The notes: generated from the letters alone by a model not told the origin. Shown: positions 39,056 to 49,546, numbered from the stretch's first letter. The stretch is DNA of 64,000 nt from Ideonella oryzae (GCF_024055665.1 NZ_JAMXMC010000001.1:62001-126000), one strand, 5' to 3'. Made by a program: numbers and translations.

Positions 39056-39733
39056 ATGTCCTCGCCCCAACGCCTGTCCGAACAACTCCGCGAAGCCATC
39101 GAAGAGGAAGTGGCGACCGGGCGCCTGAAGCCCGGCACCCACCTGGACGAGCAGGAACTGGCCGAGCGCTTCGGCGTCTCGCGCACCCCCATCCGCGAGA
39201 CGCTGAGCCTGCTGGCCGGCGAAGGGCTGGTGGAGATCCGGCCGCGGCGCGGCGCGGTGGTGGCCACGCTCTCACCCCAGCGCCTGGTGGAGATGTTCGA
39301 GGTGATGGCCGAGCTGGAGGCCATGTGCGCCCGCCTGGCCGCCCGCCGGGCCAAGGACAGCGAGCTGGGCCGCCTGCAGGACCTGCACACCCGCTGCGCC
39401 CAGGCCGCCCAGGCCCAGGACCCGGACGCCTACTTCTACGCCAACGAAGACTTCCACCAGGCGATCTACGCCGCCTCGCACAACGACTACCTGACCGAGC
39501 AGGCCAGCGCGCTGCAGCGCAAGCTGCGCCCCTACCGTCGGCTGCAGCTGCGGGTGCGCAACCGCATGCAGCGCTCGCTGCAGGAACATGCCGCGGTGCT
39601 GGAATCCATCCGCGCGGCCGAGCCCGAGCAGGCCGCACTGCAGCTGCGCAACCATGTGGTGGTGCAGGGCGACCGCTTCGCCGACCTGCTGGCCGAGATG
39701 CGGCAGGTCGAGGAAAGCCCGGTCAGCCCCTAG
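39056..39733 (+). CDS. GntR-family regulator (FadR/VanR subgroup), probable malonate operon regulator
   Basis: A 225-residue regulator. Its N-terminal winged helix (LDEQELAERFGVSRTPIRET, LVEIRPRRGAVVA) is followed by an all-helical FCD ligand-binding domain with metal-site-like residues (ANEDFHQAIYAASHND, LQEHAAVLESI). Start is ATG 39056; ATG 39020 is possible. It diverges from the TRAP/malonate operon, so malonate- or malonyl-responsive control is inferred. Typical MdcR is LysR-type, so this is a different regulator class. Confidence 0.88.
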   Translation: MSSPQRLSEQLREAIEEEVATGRLKPGTHLDEQELAERFGVSRTPIRETLSLLAGEGLVEIRPRRGAVVATLSPQRLVEMFEVMAELEAMCARLAARRAKDSELGRLQDLHTRCAQAAQAQDPDAYFYANEDFHQAIYAASHNDYLTEQASALQRKLRPYRRLQLRVRNRMQRSLQEHAAVLESIRAAEPEQAALQLRNHVVVQGDRFADLLAEMRQVEESPVSP

Positions 39734-39771
39734 CTTCTAGCCCCTGACCCGGCGGCCGCGGACGGCGGGGC

Positions 39772-40563
39772 TCAGAGCAGCTCGCGCCGCAGCTGGTGGG
39801 CCGGCGTGAGGTAGCGGCCCACCGCCAGGCGCAGGAAGATCCAGGCCCCGATGCCGGTGGCCATGGCCAGCATCAGCACCACCATGATCTGGTAGCGCAC
39901 GGCCACCAGCGGCGAGGTGCCCGCCAGGATCTGGCCGGTCATCATGCCCGGCAGCTGCACCAGGCCCACGGTCATCATGCCGTTGATGGTGGGCGTCATG
40001 GCCGCGCGCAGCGCGCTGCGCACCAGAGGCTGCACCGCCTGCGGGCCCGAGAAGCCCAGCACCAGGCGGGTTTCCACCTCGCCGGCGCGCAGGCGCAGGT
40101 CGCTCTGCAGGCGGTCGGCGGCCAGGGCCACGCTGCTCATCACATTGCCCAGGATCATGCCGGCCAGCGGGATGATGTACTGTGGCTCGTACCAGGGGTG
40201 CACCTGCACCACCACGCCGATGACATAGCCCAGCGTCAGCACGGTGGACAGGGTGAGCGCCACACCGGCCATGCCCTGGGCCCGCGGCAGCGGCGTCTTG
40301 AGCCGGCCCACGGCGGCGCGGGTGGCCACCGCCGTCATGGCCAGCAGGATGAGCACCACCCAGTACCAATGCGCCGCGGCGAACACGCCGGCCAGGATCA
40401 AGCCCACGCCGTAGAGCTGCACCACGGTGCGCAGCGCGCCCACCACCAGGTCGCGCTCCAGCCCCAGGGCCTGGCGGATGGACAGGGCCACCAGCACGGC
40501 CACGAAACCCAGCACCCCGGCCAGCTGCCAGAGCGAGAGTTCGATCACGCCACCGCCGCTCAT
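39772..40563 (-). CDS. fetB: FetB-like ABC transporter permease (UPF0014)
   Basis: A 263-residue, seven-helix membrane protein matching FetB (iron/metal export permease). Family stretches: LSIRQALGLERDLVVGALRT, IIPLAGMILGNVMSSVALA, and AMTPTINGMMTVGLVQLPGM with MTGQILAG. Start ATG 40563 overlaps the fetA stop. Convergent with the GntR gene, with about 38 bases between them. Confidence 0.9.
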   Translation of the reverse strand: MSGGGVIELSLWQLAGVLGFVAVLVALSIRQALGLERDLVVGALRTVVQLYGVGLILAGVFAAAHWYWVVLILLAMTAVATRAAVGRLKTPLPRAQGMAGVALTLSTVLTLGYVIGVVVQVHPWYEPQYIIPLAGMILGNVMSSVALAADRLQSDLRLRAGEVETRLVLGFSGPQAVQPLVRSALRAAMTPTINGMMTVGLVQLPGMMTGQILAGTSPLVAVRYQIMVVLMLAMATGIGAWIFLRLAVGRYLTPAHQLRRELL

Positions 40564-41345
40564 GCCGGGCGGCCCTCCGTCGGTTCGACCACACCGGCCA
40601 GGAAGGCGCGCAGACCGCTGTCGGCCTGGGCGTCGGAGGCATCCAGCACCGAGACCGGCGCATAGGCCTTCACCCGCCCCTTGACCAGGTACAGCACCCA
40701 GCCGCCCAGGGCCCGCACGAACTCGGGCTGGTGGCTCACCGCCACCACCGTCATGCCGCGGGCGCGGCACAGGCGGGTCAGCACCTCCACCACGCGGGCG
40801 GTGTTGGGCGGGTCCAGCGCCGAGGTGGGCTCGTCCAGCAGCAGCACCTGCGGGTCGCCCAGCAGGGCGCGGGCGATGGTCACACGCTGCTTCTCGCCGC
40901 CGGAGAGCTGGGCGGCGTCGCGGTCCAGCAGGGTCGCATCCAGCCCCACCTCCTGCAGCACCGCGGCCAGGCGCGACTCGCCCAGGTCCAGCGCGTGGCC
41001 GGGCGGACGCAGGCACAGGTTGTCGCGCACCGTGCCTTCGAACAGCACCGGCGTCTGCATGACCATGGCGGCGCGGCGGCGCAACTGGCGCGGGTCCAGC
41101 TGGCAAATGTCCTCGCCGCCCAGGCGGATGGCGCCGCGGCCGGGCTCGGCCAGGCGGTTGAAGCAGCGCAGCAGGGTGGACTTGCCCGAGCCGGAGGGGC
41201 CGACCAGGGTCAGCACGCCGCCGGGCTCGACCTGGCAGCAGATGTCCTGCAGCACCTCGGTGGCGGGGCGGCCACCGGCCGCTGGCTGGGTGACCGAGAG
41301 GTGATCGACCTCGATCAGCGCGGGGCCGGACGCGGCGCTTCTCAT
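40560..41345 (-). CDS. fetA: FetA-like ABC transporter ATP-binding protein
   Basis: A 261-residue ABC ATPase. Walker A GPSGSGKST, Q-loop QTPVLFEGTVRDNL, signature AQLSGGEKQRVTIARAL, Walker B VLLLDEPTSALDP and the H-loop VAVSHQPEF are all intact. FetAB is reported to export iron and protect against oxidative stress in E. coli. The start overlaps the stop of the AraC-type gene, an uncommon coupling of regulator and transporter. Confidence 0.9.
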   Translation of the reverse strand: MRSAASGPALIEVDHLSVTQPAAGGRPATEVLQDICCQVEPGGVLTLVGPSGSGKSTLLRCFNRLAEPGRGAIRLGGEDICQLDPRQLRRRAAMVMQTPVLFEGTVRDNLCLRPPGHALDLGESRLAAVLQEVGLDATLLDRDAAQLSGGEKQRVTIARALLGDPQVLLLDEPTSALDPPNTARVVEVLTRLCRARGMTVVAVSHQPEFVRALGGWVLYLVKGRVKAYAPVSVLDASDAQADSGLRAFLAGVVEPTEGRPA

Positions 41346-42412
41346 CGTGACTCCCGTTCCGGCTCGCCCTGCTCGCGCCGGCGGTAGGCCCCGGGCGGCA
41401 GACCGGTCCAGCGGCGGAAGGCGCGGTGGAAGGCGCTGGCGTCGTGGAAGCCCAGCTCCAGCGCCAGTTCGTCGACGCTGGCCTGGCTGCTGACCAGGCG
41501 GTCGATGGCCAGGTCGCTGCGCAGCCGGTCCTTGAGTTGCTGGTAGCTGGTGCCCTCGGCCTCCAGCCGGCGGCGCAGCGTGGTGGGGTTGGTGCCCAGC
41601 TCGGTGGCCAGCTCTTCCAGCAGCGGCCAGTGGGTTTCGCCGGCCTGGATGGAGGCCTGGCGCAGCCGGCGGCGCAGGCGCGCGGTCCAGCTGTCGTCGT
41701 TCTTGTAACGCAGGAAGACCGACTGCGGCGCGGTGGCCAGGAAGGACTGCAGCGTCTCGGCGCTCTGCACGATGGGCGCGCGCAGCAGTTCGGCGTCGAA
41801 GCGGATGGCGGTCAGCGGCTGCTCGAAGCACAGGTGCTCGCAGAACATGCGGGTGTACTCAGCGGCATGGTCGGGCCGCGGGTGGGTGAAGCTCACCTCG
41901 TCCAGCACGAAGCGCCGCCCGATCAGCCAGCACAGCAGACCGTGGGTGAGCACCAGAAAGGTCTCGTCGGCGAAGCGGCGGTCGGCCGCGTCGGCGATGC
42001 GGTTGTGCAGGCGCAGCTCGGCCCGCGGGCCCTGCACCACCAGTTCGCCCGCCACCTCGTCCAGAAAGACCGCAAAACCGCGCAGGATGCGCTTGATGGC
42101 GCGCTCCATCGTCGTGCAGGAGATGACGGCCTGGCACATCAGGGCATAGCTGCCCACCTTCATGCCGCGGCGGTCCAGACCGAAGAACTCATCGTCCAGC
42201 GCCCGACCCACCGCCAGCCACAGGGCCGAGAAGGCCGAGGCCGGCACCCGCGCATGGGCCATGCCCAGCCACTCGGCCGGGATGCCGGCGGCGGCCAGGG
42301 CCTGCAGCTGGGCCGCCGCCGGCAGCTTGGCCACCGCCGCACGGACGAAGTACATCGAGACCGTGTCCTTCTCGATGGGTGCCCCCTCGTCCATGCCGTC
42401 CTGCGTCGTCAT
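41342..42412 (-). CDS. AraC-family transcriptional regulator
   Basis: A 356-residue regulator. The N-terminal Arabinose_bd-like domain (PF12625 type) is followed by a C-terminal double helix-turn-helix (LATELGTNPTTLRRRLEAEG, LALELGFHDASAFHRAFRRW). The stop overlaps the fetA start. It diverges from icmF across about 160 bases, so it could control the icmF operon, fetAB or both. Regulators with this N-terminus often control fatty-acid or ester metabolism, favouring icmF; that is inference. Confidence 0.88.
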   Translation of the reverse strand: MTTQDGMDEGAPIEKDTVSMYFVRAAVAKLPAAAQLQALAAAGIPAEWLGMAHARVPASAFSALWLAVGRALDDEFFGLDRRGMKVGSYALMCQAVISCTTMERAIKRILRGFAVFLDEVAGELVVQGPRAELRLHNRIADAADRRFADETFLVLTHGLLCWLIGRRFVLDEVSFTHPRPDHAAEYTRMFCEHLCFEQPLTAIRFDAELLRAPIVQSAETLQSFLATAPQSVFLRYKNDDSWTARLRRRLRQASIQAGETHWPLLEELATELGTNPTTLRRRLEAEGTSYQQLKDRLRSDLAIDRLVSSQASVDELALELGFHDASAFHRAFRRWTGLPPGAYRRREQGEPERESR

Positions 42413-42570
42413 CGGTCGGGATTATCGCCGCCGCCCCCCAGCCCCCCCGGGGGCGCCCACCAGACGGTCAAGGGGCGGCACCTGTCCAAAAACACCACCT
42501 GCCTGACGGGTGAGGTCATGGCGCCGGGGCGGCCAGCTGCCTACAGTCGGCTTTCCAAGGAGACAAAACC

Positions 42571-45500
42571 ATGAGCGAGCTGACCGCCGAGTTCAAGGCC
42601 CTGGCCAACTACCGCCCGCAGCACAAGGTGCGTTTCGTCACCGCGGCGTCGCTGTTCGATGGCCATGACGCGTCCATCAACATCATGCGGCGCATCCTGC
42701 AGGGCATGGGCGCCGAGGTGATCCACCTGGGCCACAACCGCTCGGTGGAAGAGATCGTCACCGCCGCGCTGCAGGAGGACGCCCAGGGCATCGCCCTCAG
42801 CTCCTACCAGGGCGGCCATGTCGAGTACTTCAAGTACGCGGTGGACCTGCTCAAGGCCCAGGGCGGCGCGCACATCCAGGTCTTCGGCGGCGGCGGCGGC
42901 GTGATCGTGCCGGCCGAGATCCGAGAGCTGCAGGCCTATGGCGTGGCCCGCATCTACAGCCCCGAGGACGGCCAGCGCATGGGCCTGCAGGGCATGATCG
43001 GCGAGATGGTGATGCGCTGCGACCGGGAGCTGTCCTCCCTGGCCCCGCGCTCGCTGGACGCCATCACCGGCCACGGCCCGGCCGCCTGGCGCGCCCTGGC
43101 CCAGCTCATCACCGCGCTGGAAAACCACCAGGCCGACGCGGCCCTGGTGGCCGAGCTGCACCAGCGCGCCGGCCAGCTCAAGACGCCCGTGCTGGGCATC
43201 ACCGGCACCGGCGGCGCCGGCAAGTCCAGCCTGACAGACGAGCTGGTGCGCCGCTTCCGCCTGGACCAGGACGACGCGCTGCGCATCGCCGTCATCAGCA
43301 TCGACCCCTCGCGCCGCAAGAGCGGTGGCGCCCTGCTGGGCGACCGCATCCGCATGAACGCGATCGGCCCCTGGTCGCAAGGCCCGCGCGTCTACATGCG
43401 TTCGCTGGCCACCCGCGACACCGGCAGCGAGATCTCCGCGGCCCTGCCCGACGTGCTGGCCGCCACCAAACTGGCCGGTTTTGATCTGATCATCGTCGAA
43501 ACATCCGGCATCGGCCAGGGTGACGCCGCCATCGTGCCGCATGTGAGCGTGCCGATGTACGTCATGACGCCCGAGTTCGGCGCCGCCAGCCAGCTCGAGA
43601 AGATCGACATGCTGGACTTCGCCGAGTTCGTGGCGATCAACAAGTTCGACCGCAAGGGCGCGCTGGACGCGCTGCGCGACGTGGCCAAGCAGGTGCAGCG
43701 CAACCGCGAGGCCTTCACCGAGTCGACCGATGCCATGCCGGTCTTCGGCACCATGGCCAGCCGCTTCAACGACGATGGCGTGACCGCGCTGTACCAGGCG
43801 CTCAAGACCCGCCTGGCCGGCCTGGGCCTGCCGGTGAGCGAGGGCCGCCTGCCCCGCGTGGCCACCCGCCACAGCACCCACCAGGTGCCCATCGTGCCGC
43901 CGGCCCGCACCCGCTACCTGGCCGAGATCGCCGGCGGCGTGCGGGGCTACAAGCAGACCGCGCGTGACCAGGCCCGCCTGGCCCGCGAGGTGCAGCAGCT
44001 GCGGGCCGCCCGCCAGATGCTGCTGGCCGGCGCCCCCGAAGCCACCGACGCCGACCGCCTGGCCACCCTGGCCGAGGCCCGCGAAGCCCGTCTGCAGCCC
44101 GAGGCACGCCAGTTGCTGGCCCAGTGGCCGGACATGCAGAAGGCCTATGCCGGCGCCGAGTACGTGGTGAAGATCCGCGACAAGGAGATCCGCACCGCGC
44201 TGACCCACACCACGCTGTCGGGCAACACCATCCGCAAGGTCGCCCTGCCCGGCTACGAGGACCATGGCGAGCTGCTGAAGTGGCTGATGCTGGAGAACGT
44301 GCCCGGCAGCTACCCCTACACCGCCGGCACCTTCGCCTTCAAGCGCGAGGGCGAGGACCCGACCCGCATGTTCGCCGGCGAGGGCGACGCCTTCCGCACC
44401 AACCGGCGCTTCAAGCTGGTCAGCGAGGGCATGCCGGCGCACCGCCTGTCCACCGCCTTCGACTCGGTCACCCTCTACGGCAACGACCCGGACCTGCGGC
44501 CCGACATCTACGGCAAGATCGGCAACTCCGGCGTCAGCATCGCCACGCTGGAGGACATGAAGGTGCTGTACGACGGCTTCGACCTGTGCTGCCCGACCAC
44601 CTCGGTGTCGATGACCATCAACGGCCCGGCGCCCACCATCCTGGCGATGTTCATGAACACCGCCATCGACCAGCAGCTGGCCAAGTTCCGCGCCGACAAC
44701 GGCCGCGAGCCCACGCCCACCGAAGCCGAGAAGATCCGCGAATGGGTGCTGGCCAATGTGCGCGGCACCGTGCAGGCCGACATCCTGAAGGAAGACCAGG
44801 GCCAGAACACCTGCATCTTCTCGACCGAGTTCAGCCTGAAGGTGATGGGTGACATCGCCGAGTACTTCGTGCACCACGACGTGCGCAACTTCTACTCGGT
44901 GTCCATCAGCGGCTACCACATCGCCGAAGCCGGGGCCAACCCGATCAGCCAGCTGGCCTTCACGCTGGCCAACGGCTTCACCTATGTCGAGGCCTACCTC
45001 GCCCGCGGCATGCACATCGACGACTTCGCGCCCAACCTGAGCTTCTTCTTCAGCAACGGCATGGACCCGGAGTACACCGTGCTGGGCCGCGTCGCCCGCC
45101 GCATCTGGGCGGTGGCGATGAAGGAAAAGTACGGCGCCAACGAGCGCAGCCAGAAGCTCAAGTACCACATCCAGACCAGCGGCCGCAGCCTGCACGCGCA
45201 GGAGATCCAGTTCAACGACATCCGCACCACGCTGCAGGCCCTGATCGCCATCTACGACAACTGCAACTCGCTGCACACCAACGCCTTCGACGAGGCCATC
45301 ACCACCCCGACCGAGGACAGCGTGCGCCGCGCCATGGCCATCCAGCTGATCATCAACCGCGAGTGGGGCCTGGCCAAGAACGAGAACCCCAGCCAGGGCG
45401 CCTTCATCATCGACGAGCTGACCGAGCTGGTGGAAGAGGCGGTGCTGGCCGAGTTCGAGAAGATCGCCGAGCGTGGCGGCGTGCTGGGCGCCATGGAGAC

Positions 45501-45861
45501 GGGCTACCAGCGCAGCAAGATCCAGGAAGAGAGCATGCACTACGAGATGCTCAAGCACACCGGCGAGTACCCCATCATCGGCGTCAACACCTTCCGCAAC
45601 CCCAAGGGGGACCCGGTGCCGGAACACATCGAACTGGCCCGCTCCACCGAGGAAGAAAAGCAATCCCAGCTGCAGCGCCTGGCCGACTTCCATGCCCGCC
45701 ACGCCGACGAGGCCCCGGCCCTGCTGGCGCGGCTGCAGCAGGCGGTGATGGACAACACCAACGTCTTCAGCGTGCTGATGGATGCGGTGCGCTGCTGCTC
45801 GCTGGGCCAGATCACCTCGGCGCTGTTCGAGGTCGGAGGACAGTACCGGCGCAGCATGTAA
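42571..45861 (+). CDS. icmF: Fused isobutyryl-CoA mutase IcmF
   Basis: A 1096-residue adenosylcobalamin enzyme interconverting isobutyryl-CoA and butyryl-CoA. Domains in order: B12-binding ([13 protein letters not shown] near residue 30, then GHNRSVEE and SSYQGGH), MeaB-like GTPase chaperone (GTGGAGKSS near residue 211, NKFD specificity motif), and the mutase barrel from about residue 540 ([20 protein letters not shown], then [16 protein letters not shown]). All fusion parts are present at normal length. The start follows an AAGGAG site. It leads a five-gene operon feeding butyryl-CoA oxidation. Some homologues also act on pivalyl- or isovaleryl-CoA. Confidence 0.95.
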   Translation: MSELTAEFKALANYRPQHKVRFVTAASLFDGHDASINIMRRILQGMGAEVIHLGHNRSVEEIVTAALQEDAQGIALSSYQGGHVEYFKYAVDLLKAQGGAHIQVFGGGGGVIVPAEIRELQAYGVARIYSPEDGQRMGLQGMIGEMVMRCDRELSSLAPRSLDAITGHGPAAWRALAQLITALENHQADAALVAELHQRAGQLKTPVLGITGTGGAGKSSLTDELVRRFRLDQDDALRIAVISIDPSRRKSGGALLGDRIRMNAIGPWSQGPRVYMRSLATRDTGSEISAALPDVLAATKLAGFDLIIVETSGIGQGDAAIVPHVSVPMYVMTPEFGAASQLEKIDMLDFAEFVAINKFDRKGALDALRDVAKQVQRNREAFTESTDAMPVFGTMASRFNDDGVTALYQALKTRLAGLGLPVSEGRLPRVATRHSTHQVPIVPPARTRYLAEIAGGVRGYKQTARDQARLAREVQQLRAARQMLLAGAPEATDADRLATLAEAREARLQPEARQLLAQWPDMQKAYAGAEYVVKIRDKEIRTALTHTTLSGNTIRKVALPGYEDHGELLKWLMLENVPGSYPYTAGTFAFKREGEDPTRMFAGEGDAFRTNRRFKLVSEGMPAHRLSTAFDSVTLYGNDPDLRPDIYGKIGNSGVSIATLEDMKVLYDGFDLCCPTTSVSMTINGPAPTILAMFMNTAIDQQLAKFRADNGREPTPTEAEKIREWVLANVRGTVQADILKEDQGQNTCIFSTEFSLKVMGDIAEYFVHHDVRNFYSVSISGYHIAEAGANPISQLAFTLANGFTYVEAYLARGMHIDDFAPNLSFFFSNGMDPEYTVLGRVARRIWAVAMKEKYGANERSQKLKYHIQTSGRSLHAQEIQFNDIRTTLQALIAIYDNCNSLHTNAFDEAITTPTEDSVRRAMAIQLIINREWGLAKNENPSQGAFIIDELTELVEEAVLAEFEKIAERGGVLGAMETGYQRSKIQEESMHYEMLKHTGEYPIIGVNTFRNPKGDPVPEHIELARSTEEEKQSQLQRLADFHARHADEAPALLARLQQAVMDNTNVFSVLMDAVRCCSLGQITSALFEVGGQYRRSM

Positions 45862-45981
45862 CACGGCGGGCATGAGCCCGGCGCATCATCACCACGGTTG
45901 TTGGCATCGGGGCGCTCTGGCGCCCCGCCCCCGTTTCCAGACTTTCCCTTTCCACGATTTCCATTCAGGAGGAATTTCGAC

Positions 45982-46833
45982 ATGAGCATCCAGCACATTG
46001 GCGTGATCGGCGCCGGCACCATGGGCAACGGCATTGCGCAGGCCTGCGCGGTCGCGGGCGTGCCCGTCACCATGGTGGACATCTCGGACGCGGCCGTGCA
46101 GCACGGCATCGCCACCATCACCAAGAGCCTGGACCGGCTGATCAAGAAGGAGAAGCTGACCGAGGCCCAGCGCGATGCCGCCCTGGCCCTGATCAAGGGC
46201 AGCACCAGTTACGACGACCTCAAGGGCGCCGATCTGGTGATCGAGGCCGCCACCGAGAACCTGGAGCTCAAGCTGCGCATCCTGCGCCAGGTCGAAAGCC
46301 TGGTGGGTGAGAGCACCGTCATCGCCTCCAACACCTCGTCCATCTCCATCACGCAGATGGCCGCCGTGCTGGCCAAGCCCGAGCGCGCCATCGGCCTGCA
46401 CTTCTTCAACCCGGTGCCGATGATGGCCCTGGTGGAGGTGATCCGCGGCCTGCAGACCAATGACGCCACCCACGCCCTGGCCGTGGCCTTTGCCGAGAAG
46501 CTGGGCAAGACCCCGATCACCGTGAAGAACCAGCCGGGTTTCGTGGTCAACCGCATCCTGTGCCCGATGATCAACGAGGCCATCTTCGTGCTGGCCGAAG
46601 GCGCGGCCAGCGCCGAGGACATCGACACCGGCATGAAGCTGGGCTGCAACCACCCCATCGGCCCCTTGGCCCTGGCCGACATGATCGGCCTGGACACCAT
46701 GCTGGCCGTGATGAACGTCTTCTACGACGGCTTCAACGACCCGAAGTACCGCCCGGCCCCGCTGCTCAAGGAAATGGTGGCCGCCGGCCGCCTGGGCCGC
46801 AAGACCGGCCGCGGCTTCTACAGCTACGAGTGA
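45982..46833 (+). CDS. 3-hydroxybutyryl-CoA dehydrogenase
   Basis: A 283-residue NAD(P)-dependent dehydrogenase oxidising 3-hydroxybutyryl-CoA to acetoacetyl-CoA. The N-terminal Rossmann motif is IGVIGAGTMGNGIAQACA. Catalytic features include ASNTSSISIT and the His in GLHFFNPVPMMALVE. The C-terminal domain has GFVVNRILCPMINEA. ATG 45982 has a near-perfect AGGAGGAA site. It follows icmF by 120 bases and fits the downstream step of butyryl-CoA oxidation. Confidence 0.93.
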   Translation: MSIQHIGVIGAGTMGNGIAQACAVAGVPVTMVDISDAAVQHGIATITKSLDRLIKKEKLTEAQRDAALALIKGSTSYDDLKGADLVIEAATENLELKLRILRQVESLVGESTVIASNTSSISITQMAAVLAKPERAIGLHFFNPVPMMALVEVIRGLQTNDATHALAVAFAEKLGKTPITVKNQPGFVVNRILCPMINEAIFVLAEGAASAEDIDTGMKLGCNHPIGPLALADMIGLDTMLAVMNVFYDGFNDPKYRPAPLLKEMVAAGRLGRKTGRGFYSYE

Positions 46834-46890
46834 GCCGTTCGCCCATCCGGCCGCACCCGCTTTCCCTGTTTTCTGACTGAAGTGACCACC

Positions 46891-48687
46891 ATGAGTGAAT
46901 ACATCGCCCCCCTGAAGGACATGCAGTTCGTGCTGCGCGAGCTGGCCGACATGGACGCCGTCTCGGCCCTGCCCGGCCACGAAGAGGTGAACGCCGAGCT
47001 GGCCGACGCCATCCTGGAAGAGGCCGGCAAGTTCGCCAACGGCGTGCTCTCGCCGCTGAACTGGACCGGTGACCGCGAAGGCGCCCAGTGGAAGGACGGC
47101 GAGGTCACCACCTCGCCGGGCTGGAAGCAGGCCTACAGCCAGTTCGTGGACGGCGGCTGGAACGCCCTGTCCTGCCCCACCGACTTCGGTGGTCAGGGCC
47201 TGCCCCACATCATCTCGGCCATGGTCGAGGAGATGTGGAACGCCTCGAACACCTCCTTCATGCTCTGCCCCATGCTGACCCGCGGCGCCATCGAGGCGCT
47301 GCAGCTGTGCGGCAGCGACGAGCAGAAGGCCATGTACCTGCCCAAGATGGTGACCGGCGAGTGGACCGGCTCCATGAACCTGACCGAGCCGCAGGCCGGC
47401 TCCGACCTGGCGGCCGTGCGCACCAAGGCTGTCCCGCAGGCCGATGGCAGCTTCCGCATCCACGGCCAGAAGATCTTCATCACCTACGGCGAGCACGACC
47501 TCACCGACAACATCATTCACCTGGTGCTGGCCCGCACGCCCAACGCGCCGGAAGGCGTCAAGGGCATCTCGCTGTTCGTGGTGCCCAAGTTCATCGTGGG
47601 CGCCGATGGCAGCCTGGGCGAGCGCAACGACGTGCGCTGCGTCTCCATCGAGCACAAGCTGGGCATCCACGCCAGCCCGACCTGCGTGCTGGCCTTCGGC
47701 GACAACGCCGGCGCCACCGGCTGGCTGGTGGGCGAGGAGAACCGCGGCCTCGAGTACATGTTCATCATGATGAACGCTGCCCGCTACGGCGTGGGCCTGC
47801 AGGGCATCGGCCTGTGCGACCGCGCCACCCAGCGTGCCGCCGAGTACGCCCGCACCCGCGTGCAGGGCGTGGAGCAAGGTGGCAAGAGCCGCGACAAGGT
47901 GGCCATCGTCCGCCACCCGGACGTGCGCCGCATGCTGATGCAGATGAAGTCGCGCACCGAGGCCCTGCGCGCCGTGGCCGGCGTGACCGCCGCCGCCATG
48001 GACCTGGCCCACGGCCACCCGGATGCGGACGTGCGCAAGCAGCAGCAGGCCTTCGTGGACCTGATGATCCCCATCGTCAAGGGCTGGAGCACCGAGACCT
48101 CGCTGCTGGTGACCTCGCTGGGCGTGCAGGTGCATGGTGGCATGGGCTTCATCGAAGAGACCGGCGCCGCCCAGCACATGCGCGACGCCCGCATCACCGC
48201 CATCTACGAAGGCACCACCGGCATCCAGGCCGCCGACCTGATCGGCCGCAAGATCGCCCGTGACGGCGGCGCCACCATCGGCGCAGTCATCGCCCAGATG
48301 GAAGCCGTGCGGGCCGAGTTGGCCGCCGCGGACGATGCATCGCTGGCCGCCATCGGCGCCTCGCTGGAGACCGGCATCGCCGCGCTGAAGTCGGGCGTGG
48401 CCTTCATCCTGGCCCACCAGGGCGAGGCCATCCGCCAGGCCGCGGCCGGTGCGGTGCCGCTGATGGAGCTGTTCGGCATCGTCGCCGGTGGCTGGCAGAT
48501 GGGCCGCGCGGCCCTGGTGGCCCAGCGTCAGCTCAAGGCCGGCGAGGGCGACGGCGCCTTCCTGAAGGCCAAGCTGCTGACCGCACGCTTCTACGCCGAC
48601 CATGTGCTGAGCGCCGCCCCCGGCCTGGCCCACACCGTGCTGCACGGTGCGGACGCCGCGCTGGAGATGGCCGACGAAGCGTTCTGA
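46891..48687 (+). CDS. Acyl-CoA dehydrogenase (long form with extra C-terminal domain)
   Basis: A 598-residue FAD enzyme. It has the acyl-CoA dehydrogenase core (WTGSMNLTEPQAGSDLAAVR, GVKGISLFVVPKF, GVGLQGIGLCDRA) plus the approximately 120-residue C-terminal extension of the 600-residue subfamily. The catalytic region is VHGGMGFIEETGAAQHMRDA. In this operon it probably oxidises butyryl-CoA to crotonyl-CoA. This subfamily also includes DmdC-like 3-methylmercaptopropionyl-CoA dehydrogenases, so substrate is not certain. Confidence 0.9.
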   Translation: MSEYIAPLKDMQFVLRELADMDAVSALPGHEEVNAELADAILEEAGKFANGVLSPLNWTGDREGAQWKDGEVTTSPGWKQAYSQFVDGGWNALSCPTDFGGQGLPHIISAMVEEMWNASNTSFMLCPMLTRGAIEALQLCGSDEQKAMYLPKMVTGEWTGSMNLTEPQAGSDLAAVRTKAVPQADGSFRIHGQKIFITYGEHDLTDNIIHLVLARTPNAPEGVKGISLFVVPKFIVGADGSLGERNDVRCVSIEHKLGIHASPTCVLAFGDNAGATGWLVGEENRGLEYMFIMMNAARYGVGLQGIGLCDRATQRAAEYARTRVQGVEQGGKSRDKVAIVRHPDVRRMLMQMKSRTEALRAVAGVTAAAMDLAHGHPDADVRKQQQAFVDLMIPIVKGWSTETSLLVTSLGVQVHGGMGFIEETGAAQHMRDARITAIYEGTTGIQAADLIGRKIARDGGATIGAVIAQMEAVRAELAAADDASLAAIGASLETGIAALKSGVAFILAHQGEAIRQAAAGAVPLMELFGIVAGGWQMGRAALVAQRQLKAGEGDGAFLKAKLLTARFYADHVLSAAPGLAHTVLHGADAALEMADEAF

Positions 48688-48698
48688 GCAGGCCCCCT

Positions 48699-49520
48699 GT
48701 GACGAACGACGGCTTCCCGCAGCGCATCGTCTGCCTGACCGAGGAGCCGACCGAGGTGCTCTACGCCCTCGGCGAGGAAGGACGCATCGTGGGCATCTCC
48801 GGCTTCACGGTGCGTCCGCCCCGCGCGCGGCAGGAGAAGCCGCGCATCTCGGCCTTCACCAGCGCCAAGCTCGACGCCATCCTGGCCCTGCAGCCGGACC
48901 TGGCCATCGGCTTTTCCGACATGCAGGCCGACATCGCGCAGGCGCTGATCAAGGCCGGCATCGAGGTCTGGATCAGCAACCACCGCTCGGTGCCGCAGAT
49001 CCTGGCCTACGTCCGCCGCCTGGGCGCCATGGTGGGCGCGGCCGACAAGGCCGAGGCCTATGCCGCCACGCTGCAGGCCCGGCTGGACACGGTGGCCGCC
49101 GCCGCGGCCCGGCTGCCGCGCCGGCCCAAGGTCTATTTCGAGGAATGGGACGAACCGTCGATCTCGGCCATCCGCTGGGTCAGCGAGCTCATCGGCATCG
49201 CCGGCGGTGACGACATCTTCCCCGAGCGCGCCCGCGCCCCGCTGGGCCGCGACCGCATCCTGGCCGACCGCGACGAGGTGATCCGCGCCGCGCCGGACCT
49301 CATCATCGGCTCCTGGTGCGGCAAGAAGTTCCGCCCCGAGCAGGTGGCCGCCCGCCCCGGCTGGGAGGCCATCCCCGCCGTGCACGACGGCGAGCTGCAC
49401 GAGATCAAGTCCCCCTTCATCCTGCAGCCCGGCCCGGCCGCGCTGACCGACGGGCTGGACACCTTGCACCGCCTCATCACCGCCTGGGCCGCGCGGCATG
49501 CCGCCGGCCACCCGGCCTGA
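48699..49520 (+). CDS. BtuF-like cobalamin-binding protein without signal peptide
   Basis: A 273-residue helical-backbone metal/B12-binding fold (PF01497 type): QRIVCLTEEPTEVLYALGEE, DAILALQPDLAIGFSDMQ, VWISNHRSVPQILAYVRRLG and PDLIIGSWCGKKF. Homologues are periplasmic components of B12 or siderophore uptake, but here the GTG start at 48699, 11 bases after the previous stop, gives no signal peptide. Its place in a B12-dependent icmF operon suggests cobalamin handling, perhaps in the cytoplasm; export by another start is not supported. Confidence 0.8.
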   Translation: MTNDGFPQRIVCLTEEPTEVLYALGEEGRIVGISGFTVRPPRARQEKPRISAFTSAKLDAILALQPDLAIGFSDMQADIAQALIKAGIEVWISNHRSVPQILAYVRRLGAMVGAADKAEAYAATLQARLDTVAAAAARLPRRPKVYFEEWDEPSISAIRWVSELIGIAGGDDIFPERARAPLGRDRILADRDEVIRAAPDLIIGSWCGKKFRPEQVAARPGWEAIPAVHDGELHEIKSPFILQPGPAALTDGLDTLHRLITAWAARHAAGHPA

Positions 49521-49546
49521 ATCCACCCCAGAGAAGAGGAGACACC

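Noticed and set aside
42541-45873. An 1110-codon antisense open frame opposite icmF
   Set aside because: Its composition (His, Val, Gly, Leu-rich) is the antisense signature of GC-rich coding DNA, and IcmF on the other strand is unmistakable.
45889-48645. A 918-codon antisense open frame opposite the dehydrogenase genes
   Set aside because: The opposite strand encodes two well-recognised enzymes; the antisense translation has no domain and biased composition.
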